From positions 62,001 through 126,000 of the forward strand of contig CAZKCO010000014.1 in the NCBI GenBank assembly GCA_964551335.1: a DNA stretch of 64,000 bases, in the 5' to 3' direction. A model generated the notes under the pieces. That model made no database searches. It had not been told where the DNA came from and worked only from the letters and a program-made list of their open reading frames with translations. The position numbers and the translations under genes are program-made. The stretch comes from Tunicatimonas sp964551335 (GTDB taxonomy: Bacteria; Bacteroidota; Bacteroidia; Cytophagales; Cyclobacteriaceae). The stretch's first letter is position 1. The number at the start of each line of letters is the position of its first letter. Positions 35,187-44,263 of this stretch are shown here, piece after piece.

Positions 35187-35251
35187 TGAGGGATCTTGTT
35201 ACTGGATAGAAGTTATTAATAAATCGCACATTTTAGATCATCGGGAGGTAC

Positions 35252-36004
35252 TCAGAAAGTAACCGTCAGTCCGCCATTCACCTCTAAGACTGAGCCCGTC
35301 ATGTAGGATGCGTCGGGGCTGGCCAGGAACCAGGCGACTCCGGCTACCTCCTCGGGCTTACCGGCTCGCTTGAGCGGCAGATGGTCGTTTTTGATGTAAT
35401 TGTTCTGGAACCATTCGGTTTCTATCTCATTTCTACCATCTTCCTTTACCGACATGGGCGTATTGATAAAACCGGGGGCAATGGCGTTAGTCAGGATATT
35501 TCTCGGGGCCAGTTCTACTGCTAGGGCGCGGGTAAGCTGAGTGACGGCGGCTTTCGCCATTCCGTAGGCGGAGCTACCGTAGGCCACCCGGTCGTGGTGA
35601 ATAGAGGTAATATTAATGATGCGTCCGCCATCTTCCAGCAAAGGAATTAGCGCCCGGCAAACTTTCACCGTTCCGTACAGCATCACCTGCAGCAGATGAT
35701 CCCACTTCTTGAAATCAGGATCTAGCAAGGGCACACTTCGGGAGATGCCCGCGCAATTGATGAGCGTATGAAAATCGGTAAATTGCTCGGCGGTTTGATT
35801 TTTTAAATGCTCAATCTGGGTATCGGAGGTAATATCTACTTCTACAGAAAGGTGTCCGTCGCCTTGCAGGCTATCTACTACCTGCTGGGTGGCATCCATT
35901 TCCGGGGCGCCTACCATCACCTGCCAGCCTTCTCGGGCAAAGCGTTCGGCCGTGGCTTTACCAATTCCGGAGGAACCTCCGATAATGATTACTTTTTTTC
36001 TCAT
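35252..36004 (-). CDS. SDR family oxidoreductase
   Basis: The start is ATG at 36004 (MRKKVIIIGGSSGIGKATAE); a longer reading to 36037 only adds an unlikely leader. The 250-residue short-chain dehydrogenase has GGSSGIG for the cofactor, NCAGISRS, the catalytic Ser in NITSIHH, YGSSAYGMAK with Tyr and Lys, and the closing MTGSVLEVNGGLTV. It resembles 3-oxoacyl-ACP reductase and glucose or sorbitol dehydrogenases. It is the last gene of the leftward amino-sugar operon, 145 bp after the nagA-like stop, and may act on an oxidised or ketosugar intermediate. Confidence 0.9.
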   Translation of the reverse strand: MRKKVIIIGGSSGIGKATAERFAREGWQVMVGAPEMDATQQVVDSLQGDGHLSVEVDITSDTQIEHLKNQTAEQFTDFHTLINCAGISRSVPLLDPDFKKWDHLLQVMLYGTVKVCRALIPLLEDGGRIINITSIHHDRVAYGSSAYGMAKAAVTQLTRALAVELAPRNILTNAIAPGFINTPMSVKEDGRNEIETEWFQNNYIKNDHLPLKRAGKPEEVAGVAWFLASPDASYMTGSVLEVNGGLTVTF

Positions 36005-36148
36005 AGCACGAAAGACTGATTGAGGGGTTAGAAACAATAATATGCATTATCACCAATATCTTCATAATTAAGAGATAAACCTTCCTGTAGGAACATCATT
36101 AATGGCGCGGCCACCGTGATGTTCCTACTTAACAATACATGAAGATGA

Positions 36149-37294
36149 TCAAATATAATCCTCTACCCATTCCCCACTCTTCATCACGTGTTCAATTTTT
36201 ATTTCCCCATTCTCAAAACTGAATTGCACTAAATCCGCCGGTTGCCCCACCGACAGAGGCATCTCCTTGCCTAAAAACCGAGCAGGATATACCGAAGCCA
36301 TACTCCAGGCTTGACTGAGCGAAGCTAACTGCTCGTCTAGCAAATACTGTACGTTCTCCAGCAACGGCTTGGCGGCTCCGGCTAGCAAGCCCGAACCATC
36401 ATTAATAGCCAGGCGTCCGCTGTTTTCTAACACTATCTTTCCGCCGATGTGGGTGGTGTATTCGCCGGGGGCCATCCCGCAGAATTGGGTGGCATCACTC
36501 ACCAATAAAATACGTTCCGGCTTCACCCGCATTACTACCTTCATAAAATTATTCGGCAGGTGAAAACCATCGGCAATGATGCTGGCATACAGTTCATCCT
36601 GGGCGAGCTGATCCCACAGTAGGTTAGGGTGACGAGGTAGTATTGTCGGAACTGCATTCCCCAGATGGGTAGCAAGCGTAGCTCCGGATTTCACGGCCGC
36701 TTCTATCTGCTCAGAATTAGCCAGCGTATGCCCTAAAGCCACCCGGACACCCGCCGCTCGACACTGCTGAATGAAGGTACTGGAGCCGTCCCACTCGGGA
36801 GCCAATGTTACTAGTTTTATCCGGTTGCCCGAAGCCTGCTGAAAGCGCCGGAATAAGTCCCAGTTGGGAGCCTGCACATATTCACGCGGGTGAGCACCGC
36901 GGGCACCGTCTTGGTCAGAAATAAAGGGGCCTTCCAGATGAATTCCGCCCACGCAGGCATCTACCAGGGGATAAGCTTCACCGGCTTGCTGGATAGTGTT
37001 CAGCAGATAAAGCAGATTTTCATCTGAGTTGGTAATAAGCGTAGGGGAGAAAGTGGTAATACCCTGCTTCAGTAATAGATGAGTAACATCGAGTATATCC
37101 GGTGGAGTAAGAGAAAGGTCGTTAAAATCTACGCCGTGGGTACCATTAATCTGTAAGTCAATTAAGCCCGGCCCAAGGTAGGGCAAATCTTCGGTTGATT
37201 CTTTAAGTTGATCGATCCGTTGGATAATTCCGACTTCAATCAAATACTCTTCCGCCCCCCCAGTAAGGCAATTGATGCCGCGAACACTAGTCAT
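36149..37294 (-). CDS. nagA: N-acetylglucosamine-6-phosphate deacetylase-like amidohydrolase
   Basis: A 381-residue amidohydrolase of the NagA type. Marks are GPGLIDLQINGTHGVDFND, GGIHLEGPFISDQDGARGAH (metal-binding Glu), RVALGHTLANSEQI (His), ATHLGNAVP (His), and ILLVSDATQFCGM with the catalytic Asp. NagA removes acetate from N-acetylglucosamine 6-phosphate in the cytoplasm. Its start overlaps the NagB stop by 4 bp, so the pair is translationally coupled. THLGNA differs slightly from the usual THLYNAM, so an amino-sugar variant is possible. Confidence 0.88.
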   Translation of the reverse strand: MTSVRGINCLTGGAEEYLIEVGIIQRIDQLKESTEDLPYLGPGLIDLQINGTHGVDFNDLSLTPPDILDVTHLLLKQGITTFSPTLITNSDENLLYLLNTIQQAGEAYPLVDACVGGIHLEGPFISDQDGARGAHPREYVQAPNWDLFRRFQQASGNRIKLVTLAPEWDGSSTFIQQCRAAGVRVALGHTLANSEQIEAAVKSGATLATHLGNAVPTILPRHPNLLWDQLAQDELYASIIADGFHLPNNFMKVVMRVKPERILLVSDATQFCGMAPGEYTTHIGGKIVLENSGRLAINDGSGLLAGAAKPLLENVQYLLDEQLASLSQAWSMASVYPARFLGKEMPLSVGQPADLVQFSFENGEIKIEHVMKSGEWVEDYI

Positions 37295-38046
37295 GATTTC
37301 AAAAACCCTTCTTTTTCCTCAGTTCGGGCCGATTCAGCGTCCAGGTACAGTTGGCAGCTTGGATGCGTTCTGAGGATAGAAGCGGGGCAGTCGGTGCTGA
37401 TGGAGCCATTCAGGGTATGGTCTACCGCTTCTCGCTTGGTGGGGCCGGGCACCACGCAGTACAGATGCTTTCCATTCATCAGTGTAGGGATAGTTAGGGT
37501 GATGGCCTGAGTGGGTACCACATCCAGCGAAGCGAAGCAACCGTCGTTCACCTGCTGCTGCCGACAGCGAGCATCTAAATCTACCACTTTCACCATCTGA
37601 GAATCCTCAAAATCGGCGACGGGTGGGTCGTTAAAGGCAATATGACCGTTTTCACCGATGCCCAGGCAAACAATATCAATCGGCTTCTCGGTTAACAAAT
37701 CCGCGTAACGTTGGCACTCCTGCTCGGGGTTATCGTCGCCATTAATCAGATGAACCGCCTTGAACGAAACCTGATCAAATAGTTTCTCCCGCAGAAAATT
37801 GGCAAACCGCTGAGGGGCATCCGCCGGAAGGCCAATGTATTCATCCATATGAAAGGCAGTAATTTTTGACCAGTCAATCCGATCGGATTGGGCCAGATAC
37901 TCTAGTACTTCGTTTTGAGAAGGAGCCGCGGCGAAGACCATTCGGAGCTCATCCTGTTCACTCAACAAAGCGTTTATTCTTTCCTCTACGGCGCTTCCGG
38001 CAGCCTGACCCATTTTCTCTCGAGTGCTAAATACGTGAGTATGCAT
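37291..38046 (-). CDS. nagB: Glucosamine-6-phosphate deaminase-like
   Basis: A 251-residue deaminase/isomerase of the NagB fold. The general base lies in ITAFHMDEYIGLPADAP, and the second catalytic cluster in IDIVCLGIGENGHIAFNDPP. It would convert glucosamine 6-phosphate to fructose 6-phosphate and ammonia. The C-terminal part is shorter than in E. coli NagB, without an obvious allosteric lid. It follows the symporter gene by 5 bp and overlaps nagA by 4 bp. Confidence 0.9.
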   Translation of the reverse strand: MHTHVFSTREKMGQAAGSAVEERINALLSEQDELRMVFAAAPSQNEVLEYLAQSDRIDWSKITAFHMDEYIGLPADAPQRFANFLREKLFDQVSFKAVHLINGDDNPEQECQRYADLLTEKPIDIVCLGIGENGHIAFNDPPVADFEDSQMVKVVDLDARCRQQQVNDGCFASLDVVPTQAITLTIPTLMNGKHLYCVVPGPTKREAVDHTLNGSISTDCPASILRTHPSCQLYLDAESARTEEKEGFLKS

Positions 38047-38051
38047 GGCGA

Positions 38052-39515
38052 TTATTGGTTAAGCGTGTTGAGCATTTTGTTAACTGGCTGAGAAGTGGTT
38101 TGATTGGGTAGAAAGCCAAAAGTTACGTACACAATGGTTGATACCAAAAGCGGTAGGCTGACTTCCAGCGCCAAACTGTTTAATTCTATGTTTTTGGTAA
38201 TAATAAAGGTAACCAATCCGGCGGCAATCGAGATAATGGCGGCCATTGAACCGCAGCGCCGGAAGGCAGGAAGTAATCCGAATAAAACGGGCACCGCAAT
38301 GGGGCCAATCAATGCCCCGAACCAAGTCACGATCAGGCCAAAGACTCCTCCAAACTTTTCGTACTGGAGGGCGACGATGATAGTGAGTAGCGTAAATCCA
38401 AAGGTGGTTATGCGGGCTACCCGTAGCGAGGCACGAGCGGATTGCATCTTTGGGGATACGGCTGGAAGTATATCGCGGGTGATGACCGCAGCGATAGTAT
38501 TTACGTCCGATGAAGTCATGGACAAAGTATTGGCGAACAGCGAGGCCACCACCAGACCCACTAAGCCTACCGGTAGCAGCTCTAACGTGAGCAGTCCGTA
38601 GGATTGAGTAGGGTCTTCCAGATCGGGTAGCAGTAGCGGAGCGGCCCAGAGCGGGAAGAGCAGAATGAGGGGCCAAACCAGGTAGAGTATGCCCGAAAGA
38701 CGGGCGGCTTTCTTAGCCTCACTCTCGCTGGCCGATGAAATGTAGCGAGTGGCCAGATTCCAGGTACCCCCGTTGTAACTCAGAAAATTAATAAACAGAA
38801 AAGCCAGAGCAAACCCGACGGTGTAGGGGTCGTTGAATAAATCGCCGTTCCCTTCGGGAAGCTGATCCCACATGCCAAAGACGGAATTCCAACCACCCAG
38901 CCGCATCACCACCACTACAAACATTACCGTTCCGGCTACAATCTGCACGATGAACTGGGCAAAGTCGGTAATAATTACTGCCCACAGTCCGCCGAAGGTA
39001 ATATAAATTAGCGAAACCCCTCCGGCAATTAGAATCCCGACCGGGATAGAAAGCCCGGTAAAAACTTCCAGCAGAATAGCGATAGCCGCCCATTTGGCAC
39101 CTACGTCGAACAGCTTGAGCAGCACCCCACTCCAGGCCATTAGTTGCTGAGTGAGCAGATTATAGCGGGTTTTCAAGTACTCCAGCGGCGATTGAATACG
39201 GAACTGCTGCCGCAACCGCACCCACAGTACCGGAAAAACTCCCGCACTAGCGATAATGGTAAGTCCGATGGTGAACGCCCACCACACGTAGAGCGAAAAG
39301 CCGTGTGTGTAAGCTAATCCGGCGTAAGCCACGAATACCGCCCCGCTATAACCCGAAACATGGTGCGAGATACCCGACAGCCACCAGGGCAGATTGCCTC
39401 CGGCTACGAAATAGTCTTCAGAGTCCTGATTTTTGAAGTACGACCAGATTCCGATAACGACCAGCGTGAGAAAGAAGAGAACAACGACCAGCAGGTCAAA
39501 CGAGCTTAACTTCAT
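38052..39515 (-). CDS. Sodium:solute symporter (SSS family)
   Basis: A 487-residue membrane protein with about 13 hydrophobic helices. Family marks are DYFVAGGNLPWWLSGISHHV, YAGLAYTHGFSLYVWWAF, the core helix GGLWAVIITDFAQFIVQIVA (sodium-site region) and SLFANTLSMTSSDVNTIAAV. SSS carriers bring sugars, amino sugars, sialic acid or myo-inositol into the cell with sodium. Lying between the exported Gfo/Idh/MocA genes and nagB-nagA, it probably imports the amino sugar or derivative that the operon degrades. Confidence 0.93.
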   Translation of the reverse strand: MKLSSFDLLVVVLFFLTLVVIGIWSYFKNQDSEDYFVAGGNLPWWLSGISHHVSGYSGAVFVAYAGLAYTHGFSLYVWWAFTIGLTIIASAGVFPVLWVRLRQQFRIQSPLEYLKTRYNLLTQQLMAWSGVLLKLFDVGAKWAAIAILLEVFTGLSIPVGILIAGGVSLIYITFGGLWAVIITDFAQFIVQIVAGTVMFVVVVMRLGGWNSVFGMWDQLPEGNGDLFNDPYTVGFALAFLFINFLSYNGGTWNLATRYISSASESEAKKAARLSGILYLVWPLILLFPLWAAPLLLPDLEDPTQSYGLLTLELLPVGLVGLVVASLFANTLSMTSSDVNTIAAVITRDILPAVSPKMQSARASLRVARITTFGFTLLTIIVALQYEKFGGVFGLIVTWFGALIGPIAVPVLFGLLPAFRRCGSMAAIISIAAGLVTFIITKNIELNSLALEVSLPLLVSTIVYVTFGFLPNQTTSQPVNKMLNTLNQ

Positions 39516-39524
39516 AATTCTCGG

Positions 39525-40568
39525 TTACAGCTCGGCTTTCTCTCGGGCTTCCGTCATCACTTCTTCCAGGGTAACCGACTGCCCTCCCCGCTGCTTACTC
39601 ACGTCGGCGGCCGTCATAAAGGCAAAAATCTCTAAGGTTTCTTCGGAGCTTACCGGAGGCTGACCGGTTTTGAAAAAATTAACGATCTCGACTAGCAGCG
39701 GACGGTAGCCGTCGTAGGGGCCGATAGAGGCTATTCCGGATTCGCCAAAGGCCGTACCGCCGTATCCCAGCTCACCGCTCCGCATCCCCCGGAAAGTACC
39801 GATGCGTCCGTCATCCCAGCTACCCACTACCACATCAGTATTTTCGGTGTGTTGTCGGGTTACGGTCTGGCAGCCGGTGCCCATCACGGTGAACAAAGCT
39901 TCCACTCCGTGGACTCCGTACCAGTATAGGTCAGGATGGGTGGACTCGAGATGAGCCGGGCTGTAAGACGTGGCGCCTAAAACCTTACCAATACTGCCAT
40001 TGACCACTTCCTGAGCCGAACTCATGTAGCGCAGCGAGGAGGAGGAGAACATTGGCACCCCGTATTTTTCAGATGCGTTGAATAGGGCTACCGCATCGGA
40101 TAGGGAGGCGGCAATGGGTTTATCGATGAACACCGGCTTACCAGCTTCAAACACCGGCAGAGCCTGCTCCAGATGCCGCCGTCCGTCGTTGGTTTCCAGC
40201 AGCACAAAATCTACTTCATCCAGCAGGGCATCGATAGAATCCACGATCTTCACCCCTAGCTGCTGAATCTCTTCGGTATACTTCGGTATGCGACTTACGC
40301 TGGATTCAATGTCTTTGCTGCCGTGAGGATAGGCGGCTACTACCGGACAACCGGCCACATCAGCTTCGGCATTAGCATCGTTCAGCACTTTAGCAAAGGC
40401 TACACTGTGAGAAGTATCTAATCCAATAATCCCAACCTTTCCGGCTACTTCTTGATTAACCGGTGAAGCGGAGGGAGATGCCTGGGCGAGGCTGATCGCC
40501 CCGCTGGATAAAGCAGCGCTGGACAGCGAAGCGGTTTTGATAAAATTGCGTCGGTTAAGTGAATGCAT
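39525..40568 (-). CDS. Tat-exported Gfo/Idh/MocA family protein, shorter type
   Basis: The best start is ATG 40566-40568 (MHSLNRRNFIKTASLSSAAL), a twin-arginine leader; the frame extends to 40652 without one. The roughly 347-residue protein has KVGIIGLDTSHSVAFAKVLN, LLETNDGRRHLEQALPVFEA and the hallmark KPVFIDKPIAASLSDAVAL, so DKP replaces EKP. VHGVEALFTVMGTGCQTV carries the usual His. The substrate is unknown. The gene lies 9 bp before the symporter gene, second in the leftward operon. Confidence 0.87.
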   Translation of the reverse strand: MHSLNRRNFIKTASLSSAALSSGAISLAQASPSASPVNQEVAGKVGIIGLDTSHSVAFAKVLNDANAEADVAGCPVVAAYPHGSKDIESSVSRIPKYTEEIQQLGVKIVDSIDALLDEVDFVLLETNDGRRHLEQALPVFEAGKPVFIDKPIAASLSDAVALFNASEKYGVPMFSSSSLRYMSSAQEVVNGSIGKVLGATSYSPAHLESTHPDLYWYGVHGVEALFTVMGTGCQTVTRQHTENTDVVVGSWDDGRIGTFRGMRSGELGYGGTAFGESGIASIGPYDGYRPLLVEIVNFFKTGQPPVSSEETLEIFAFMTAADVSKQRGGQSVTLEEVMTEAREKAEL

Positions 40569-40633
40569 AATAATTGGGAGCGAAACTTCAGAAGTTCTTT
40601 CGGTTAGTAATAAAATGATGTGTTTAGGTATTG

Positions 40634-41956
40634 CTAGACGCTGGGTTCCCAACCGGGTTCGTACTCCCGGCCCCAGAGCTTCATGGCTTCAGGGTCATTC
40701 AGAATTTTTCCGGTGTTGGGGTCGCAGGTAAGCGTACGTTCAGTGCGGTGGGCAATATTTCCTAGTTGGCATAATAGCACGCTCTTATTCCCGTCTTCAA
40801 TCTCCGAGTGCAGTTCCGCTCCGTCGCGAATGCCCTGATAGAAGTTGGTTAGATGATCCACGTCCAGGTTAAAACCGGGACCAGTAGTATCCAGCGCCTG
40901 AGCCGATTCGTAGGTGACTCGTTTTAGCTCCTTGCCCTTGTTGTCAAAAATAGCGTAGCCGTTACCCAGAATTACCACACTACCATTCTCTCCGTGAAAA
41001 GAGGCGCTGGCCGACATGCCCTCAATTGGCTGTCCGTTGCAGCTTCGGCCTTCCCAGGCAATGGTTTTATTATCCTCGAAGTCAAAAGTGGTGATTTGGG
41101 TATCGGGGGTTTCCCAGTCATCGTCGTAAGCGTAGCGCCCACCGCTGGAGCTTACCTGCGTAGGATAATCCACTTCTAATCCCCAGCGGCACAGGTCAAT
41201 AAAATGGGTACCGTTGTTAAGAATCTCACCGGTGCCCCAGTGCCAGAACCAATGCCAGTTGTAGTGAATCAGGTTATCCTGATAGGGGCGACGGGGAGCC
41301 GGCCCTTGCCACAACTCGTAATCCAGTCCTTCCGGTACCGGAGCGGGTTTTCCTTTACCGATAGATTCGCGGGTGTTGGCGTACCAGGCGCGGGCGTAGT
41401 AGGGTCGGCCAATAGCCCCGTCTTTCACGGCCTGAATACCTTCTACTACCAGTGGCCACGACCGGCGTTGGTTACCCATTTGTACGACTTTATTGTAGCG
41501 CTTAGCAGCTTCTACCAGTAGTTCGCCTTCCCGAGGATTATGGCTACAGGGTTTTTCTACGTAAACGTGCTTACCCGCTTGCAGGGCCATGATAGACGCC
41601 GGAGCGTGCCAGTGGTCGGGCGAGGCGATCACCAATGCATCTAACGATGGATCGTCTAGCGCCTCACGGAAGTCCTTGATTCCTCGAGGGGCGTTCTTCT
41701 GCCCGGCTGCGGTGGCAGCTTCTACTCCTTTGGCGATAGCCGCATCGTCCACATCGCAAATGTAGGCGACTTCAGCCTGAGACAGGCTGGCAAATCCGCG
41801 AGAAAGTGCGGCACCCCGGCTGTTAGTACCCATAATGGCCACCACGATTTTTTCGTTAGGCGATCCTTTTCCGAGAATGGTAAAGGGTTGTGGGGTGAAC
41901 AGAGTGGCTCCGGCGGAGGCGGCGGTAGCTTGTTTGATAAAATCTCTTCGGCGCAT
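40634..41956 (-). CDS. Tat-exported Gfo/Idh/MocA family oxidoreductase, first gene of the amino-sugar operon
   Basis: A 440-residue protein with leader MRRRDFIKQATAASAGATLF. The cofactor motif is KIVVAIMGTNSRGAALS, then ALVIASPDHWHAPASIM, the hallmark VYVEKPCSHNPREGELLV, MGNQRRSWP, and WHWGTGEILNNGTHFIDLC with the active-site His. This subgroup is abundant in Bacteroidota and Planctomycetota. The order here, two exported Gfo/Idh/MocA proteins, an importer, NagB and NagA, suggests action on N-acetylhexosaminides, perhaps like NAD-dependent GH109 enzymes. That remains inference. Confidence 0.9.
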   Translation of the reverse strand: MRRRDFIKQATAASAGATLFTPQPFTILGKGSPNEKIVVAIMGTNSRGAALSRGFASLSQAEVAYICDVDDAAIAKGVEAATAAGQKNAPRGIKDFREALDDPSLDALVIASPDHWHAPASIMALQAGKHVYVEKPCSHNPREGELLVEAAKRYNKVVQMGNQRRSWPLVVEGIQAVKDGAIGRPYYARAWYANTRESIGKGKPAPVPEGLDYELWQGPAPRRPYQDNLIHYNWHWFWHWGTGEILNNGTHFIDLCRWGLEVDYPTQVSSSGGRYAYDDDWETPDTQITTFDFEDNKTIAWEGRSCNGQPIEGMSASASFHGENGSVVILGNGYAIFDNKGKELKRVTYESAQALDTTGPGFNLDVDHLTNFYQGIRDGAELHSEIEDGNKSVLLCQLGNIAHRTERTLTCDPNTGKILNDPEAMKLWGREYEPGWEPSV

Positions 41957-42168
41957 GACTAGTAGGTTGTTGATTAATCTTTTCCCTGAACTTAAAAAAA
42001 ATCCTGATAAGATAGCGGTTTTACTAGGTTTTATCCTAAAGCATTAAGGTGCAATAGATGATAACTTGCAAAAAATCTATTTTCTATCCGCGAATTTTTA
42101 GATAAATTAAGGTGACAGCTTCCGTGCCAACTGTGACTAACTACTAGCGGCAGTCGTATTTGCCGTGA

Positions 42169-42176
42169 TATTTTTG
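42169..42176 (+). promoter_or_regulatory. Candidate -7 promoter element for the lactone-oxidase-like gene
   Basis: TATTTTTG fits the Bacteroidota -7 consensus TAnnTTTG and lies 28 nt before the ATG at 42205. No good TTTG element is found at the expected -33 distance. The 248-bp divergent region 41957-42204 must also hold the promoter for the leftward operon. Confidence 0.35.
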
Positions 42177-42204
42177 CTATACATACTATCAACCGTCGCC
42201 TATC

Positions 42205-43701
42205 ATGAAAACCCGCACTCGAGTCACTTGGAGCAATGTCATCGGGAAACACAGAGTAGAGCCCTTTAAGTATCTGATACCCGGCACTTTACACGATATT
42301 GTAGCCGCCGTACGCGACGCGGAAGAATGCGGCCATCGTATCCGGGCAGTGGGTTCGGGCCACTCGTACTCGGATGTAGCTATTACCGATGGACATTTAG
42401 TTGATATGTCAAGGTTGTGCCAAATATTGAATCTGGATAAAAATAAGCTATATCGCGCTCATCAAGAGAAATATCTGGTTGAGGTAGAAGCGGGAATTAC
42501 TGTGGAATCTCTTAATCGTAAGCTTGATCGGCAGGGGTTAGCTCTGCTCAATATGGGGGCCATTGATGAGCAAACCATCTCAGGAGCAATTGCCACGGGA
42601 ACTCACGGAGCCGGCCGCAATTTGCCAGCCCTCTCAGGCATGGTGCGTTCGCTGGTGCTAGTAGCTGCCGAAGGGAAAGTATACCGCATTGAACCCAGTG
42701 AAGGGCTTACTGACCCCGAAAAACATACTGACGTTGACATTGAACTCATTCAGGACGATGATACTTTCCGTAGCGTAGTAGTTAGCCTGGGGTGTACCGG
42801 TATCGTTTATTCCTACATTTTGGAGGTTCGTCCGCGTTACTGGCTCTACGAGAACCGCCGGCCCGAAAAGTGGTCGGAAGTGCGCCGCAAGTTAGGCAAT
42901 GGCTCTATGTTTGATGATTTCCCTATCACCATCAACGGCCAATCGGTGAGATACCCGGTCCGGAGCCTGTTTATTGTAGTAAATCCTTACGAAAAAGGTG
43001 GTGACCATACCTGTATGGTAGCCCGTACCTTTGAAGTAGAAAAGTTTCACTTTCGCACGCTACGGGACCGTACGCGGAATATACTGGCTTCTATTGTGAG
43101 TAATATTCCGCTGGCTTACCGTATATCGCTTTTTGTAGTGAATAACTTACCCAAGATCGTACCTTCCGCTCTGGAGCGCTCGGTGACTGCCTTAAAAGAT
43201 GCAACTTATGTGAACAAGTCATACAAAGTGCTATTTCAGGGTTTTGAGTACGTAGCGAGCCAGGGACACGGGGCTGAATTTGCTTATAATCGCCACGAAA
43301 CCAATTATTTAGAGGTGATGGATAAGATCTTCGCCAAAGTGAAGCAGCTCTCGGAAAAATATAAGTTATACCCCAGTTCTGCTCCCACCCTGCGGTTTGT
43401 GAAAGCTTCGCCCATGTACTTGACCCCCGAATACGATACTGATGTATGCTACGTTGGCAACCCGGTGCTGGTGCGGCAAAAGGGCGCTACCCTAATTTTA
43501 AACGAATACCAGGATATTCATCTGGAGGCGGGAGGGAAGCCTCATTGGGGGAAGATTACTAATCGGTTGGAAGGACGTACCGAGCTGATCCGGCAGTGGT
43601 ACCCTAAGTTTGAAACCTGGCGGCAGGTAATGCTACAATTCAATCCTAAGCGGACTTTTCTTAACGGCTTTGCCGAACGTATGCGGCTGGATGAGCCGTA
43701 G
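42205..43701 (+). CDS. FAD-binding aldonolactone oxidase-like flavoprotein
   Basis: A 498-residue flavoenzyme of the L-gulono/D-arabinono-1,4-lactone oxidase type. The FAD domain has GHRIRAVGSGHSYSD (His53 at the position that is covalently flavinylated in some members), INLD-like strands and SGAIATGTHGAGRNLPALSG. The C-terminal ALO domain has KPHWGKITNRLEG, the HWGK motif conserved in this family, and ends in FNPKRTFLNGFAERM. No export signal is seen. It could oxidise an aldonolactone or alditol. It diverges from the amino-sugar operon. Confidence 0.9.
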   Translation: MKTRTRVTWSNVIGKHRVEPFKYLIPGTLHDIVAAVRDAEECGHRIRAVGSGHSYSDVAITDGHLVDMSRLCQILNLDKNKLYRAHQEKYLVEVEAGITVESLNRKLDRQGLALLNMGAIDEQTISGAIATGTHGAGRNLPALSGMVRSLVLVAAEGKVYRIEPSEGLTDPEKHTDVDIELIQDDDTFRSVVVSLGCTGIVYSYILEVRPRYWLYENRRPEKWSEVRRKLGNGSMFDDFPITINGQSVRYPVRSLFIVVNPYEKGGDHTCMVARTFEVEKFHFRTLRDRTRNILASIVSNIPLAYRISLFVVNNLPKIVPSALERSVTALKDATYVNKSYKVLFQGFEYVASQGHGAEFAYNRHETNYLEVMDKIFAKVKQLSEKYKLYPSSAPTLRFVKASPMYLTPEYDTDVCYVGNPVLVRQKGATLILNEYQDIHLEAGGKPHWGKITNRLEGRTELIRQWYPKFETWRQVMLQFNPKRTFLNGFAERMRLDEP

Positions 43702-43815
43702 GCAGAACATAGTGGCGTAGCCAGGAATTTCTTTTTTTAGTTTTACCGAGACTGGGTTTCGTAGTACAATAGATAGTATGTGGGTTTCTCGGAGTCTAAG
43801 ATCTAAGCCATTGGG

Positions 43816-43833
43816 GCATCCCACGCGGGATGT
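43816..43833. terminator. Short hairpin between the flavoenzyme and the next gene
   Basis: CATCCC pairs with GGGATG around ACGC, extended by one G-T pair. It lies 115 bp after the stop at 43701, without a T run, so it is only a weak terminator candidate. Confidence 0.25.
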
Positions 43834-43931
43834 CCTACGCGGAGCTCGTTCAATTCCTTGCGTAAACCACTTTTTTGGTACAAAATATGTTGATCTACCT
43901 GAATAAACTGCGTAATTCTTAATTACAAAAA

Positions 43932-44243
43932 ATGGGAAAGGTAGATCCTAAAGTAGATTCTAGACTTATCAAAAAAAAATCGCCCTGGATGGCGGCTACC
44001 ATCATCGTCTGGCTGACCTTGGCTGGAATTGCTGGGGTAGTAGCGGTCTTTGTTTGGGCAGCTGTGGACTCCCGGCAAATTAAGCAGGTACGCCAGCTCC
44101 GGCAGGAGATGGACTCCCTCGTCGACCGGAGCTACCAATTACAGCATAAAATTGATAGCCTCGATCGGTTAGGAGTTGCTGACTTTCAACCAGAGGACTC
44201 GGTTGCTACCAAGCTCGATGTACCTGATAGTAACCGACCCTAA
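43932..44243 (+). CDS. Small single-pass membrane protein with coiled coil
   Basis: A 103-residue protein: a basic N-terminus, one transmembrane helix at about 20-43 (MAATIIVWLTLAGIAGVVAV) and a heptad-like segment RQIKQVRQLRQEMDSLVDRS continuing to IDSLDRL, then an acidic end. I do not recognise a family. Topology resembles small FtsL/DivIC-like proteins, but no specific motif supports that. It is a single gene, convergent with the fusion lipoprotein. Confidence 0.65.
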   Translation: MGKVDPKVDSRLIKKKSPWMAATIIVWLTLAGIAGVVAVFVWAAVDSRQIKQVRQLRQEMDSLVDRSYQLQHKIDSLDRLGVADFQPEDSVATKLDVPDSNRP

Positions 44244-44263
44244 TTCCCATATCATTTCTTGGT

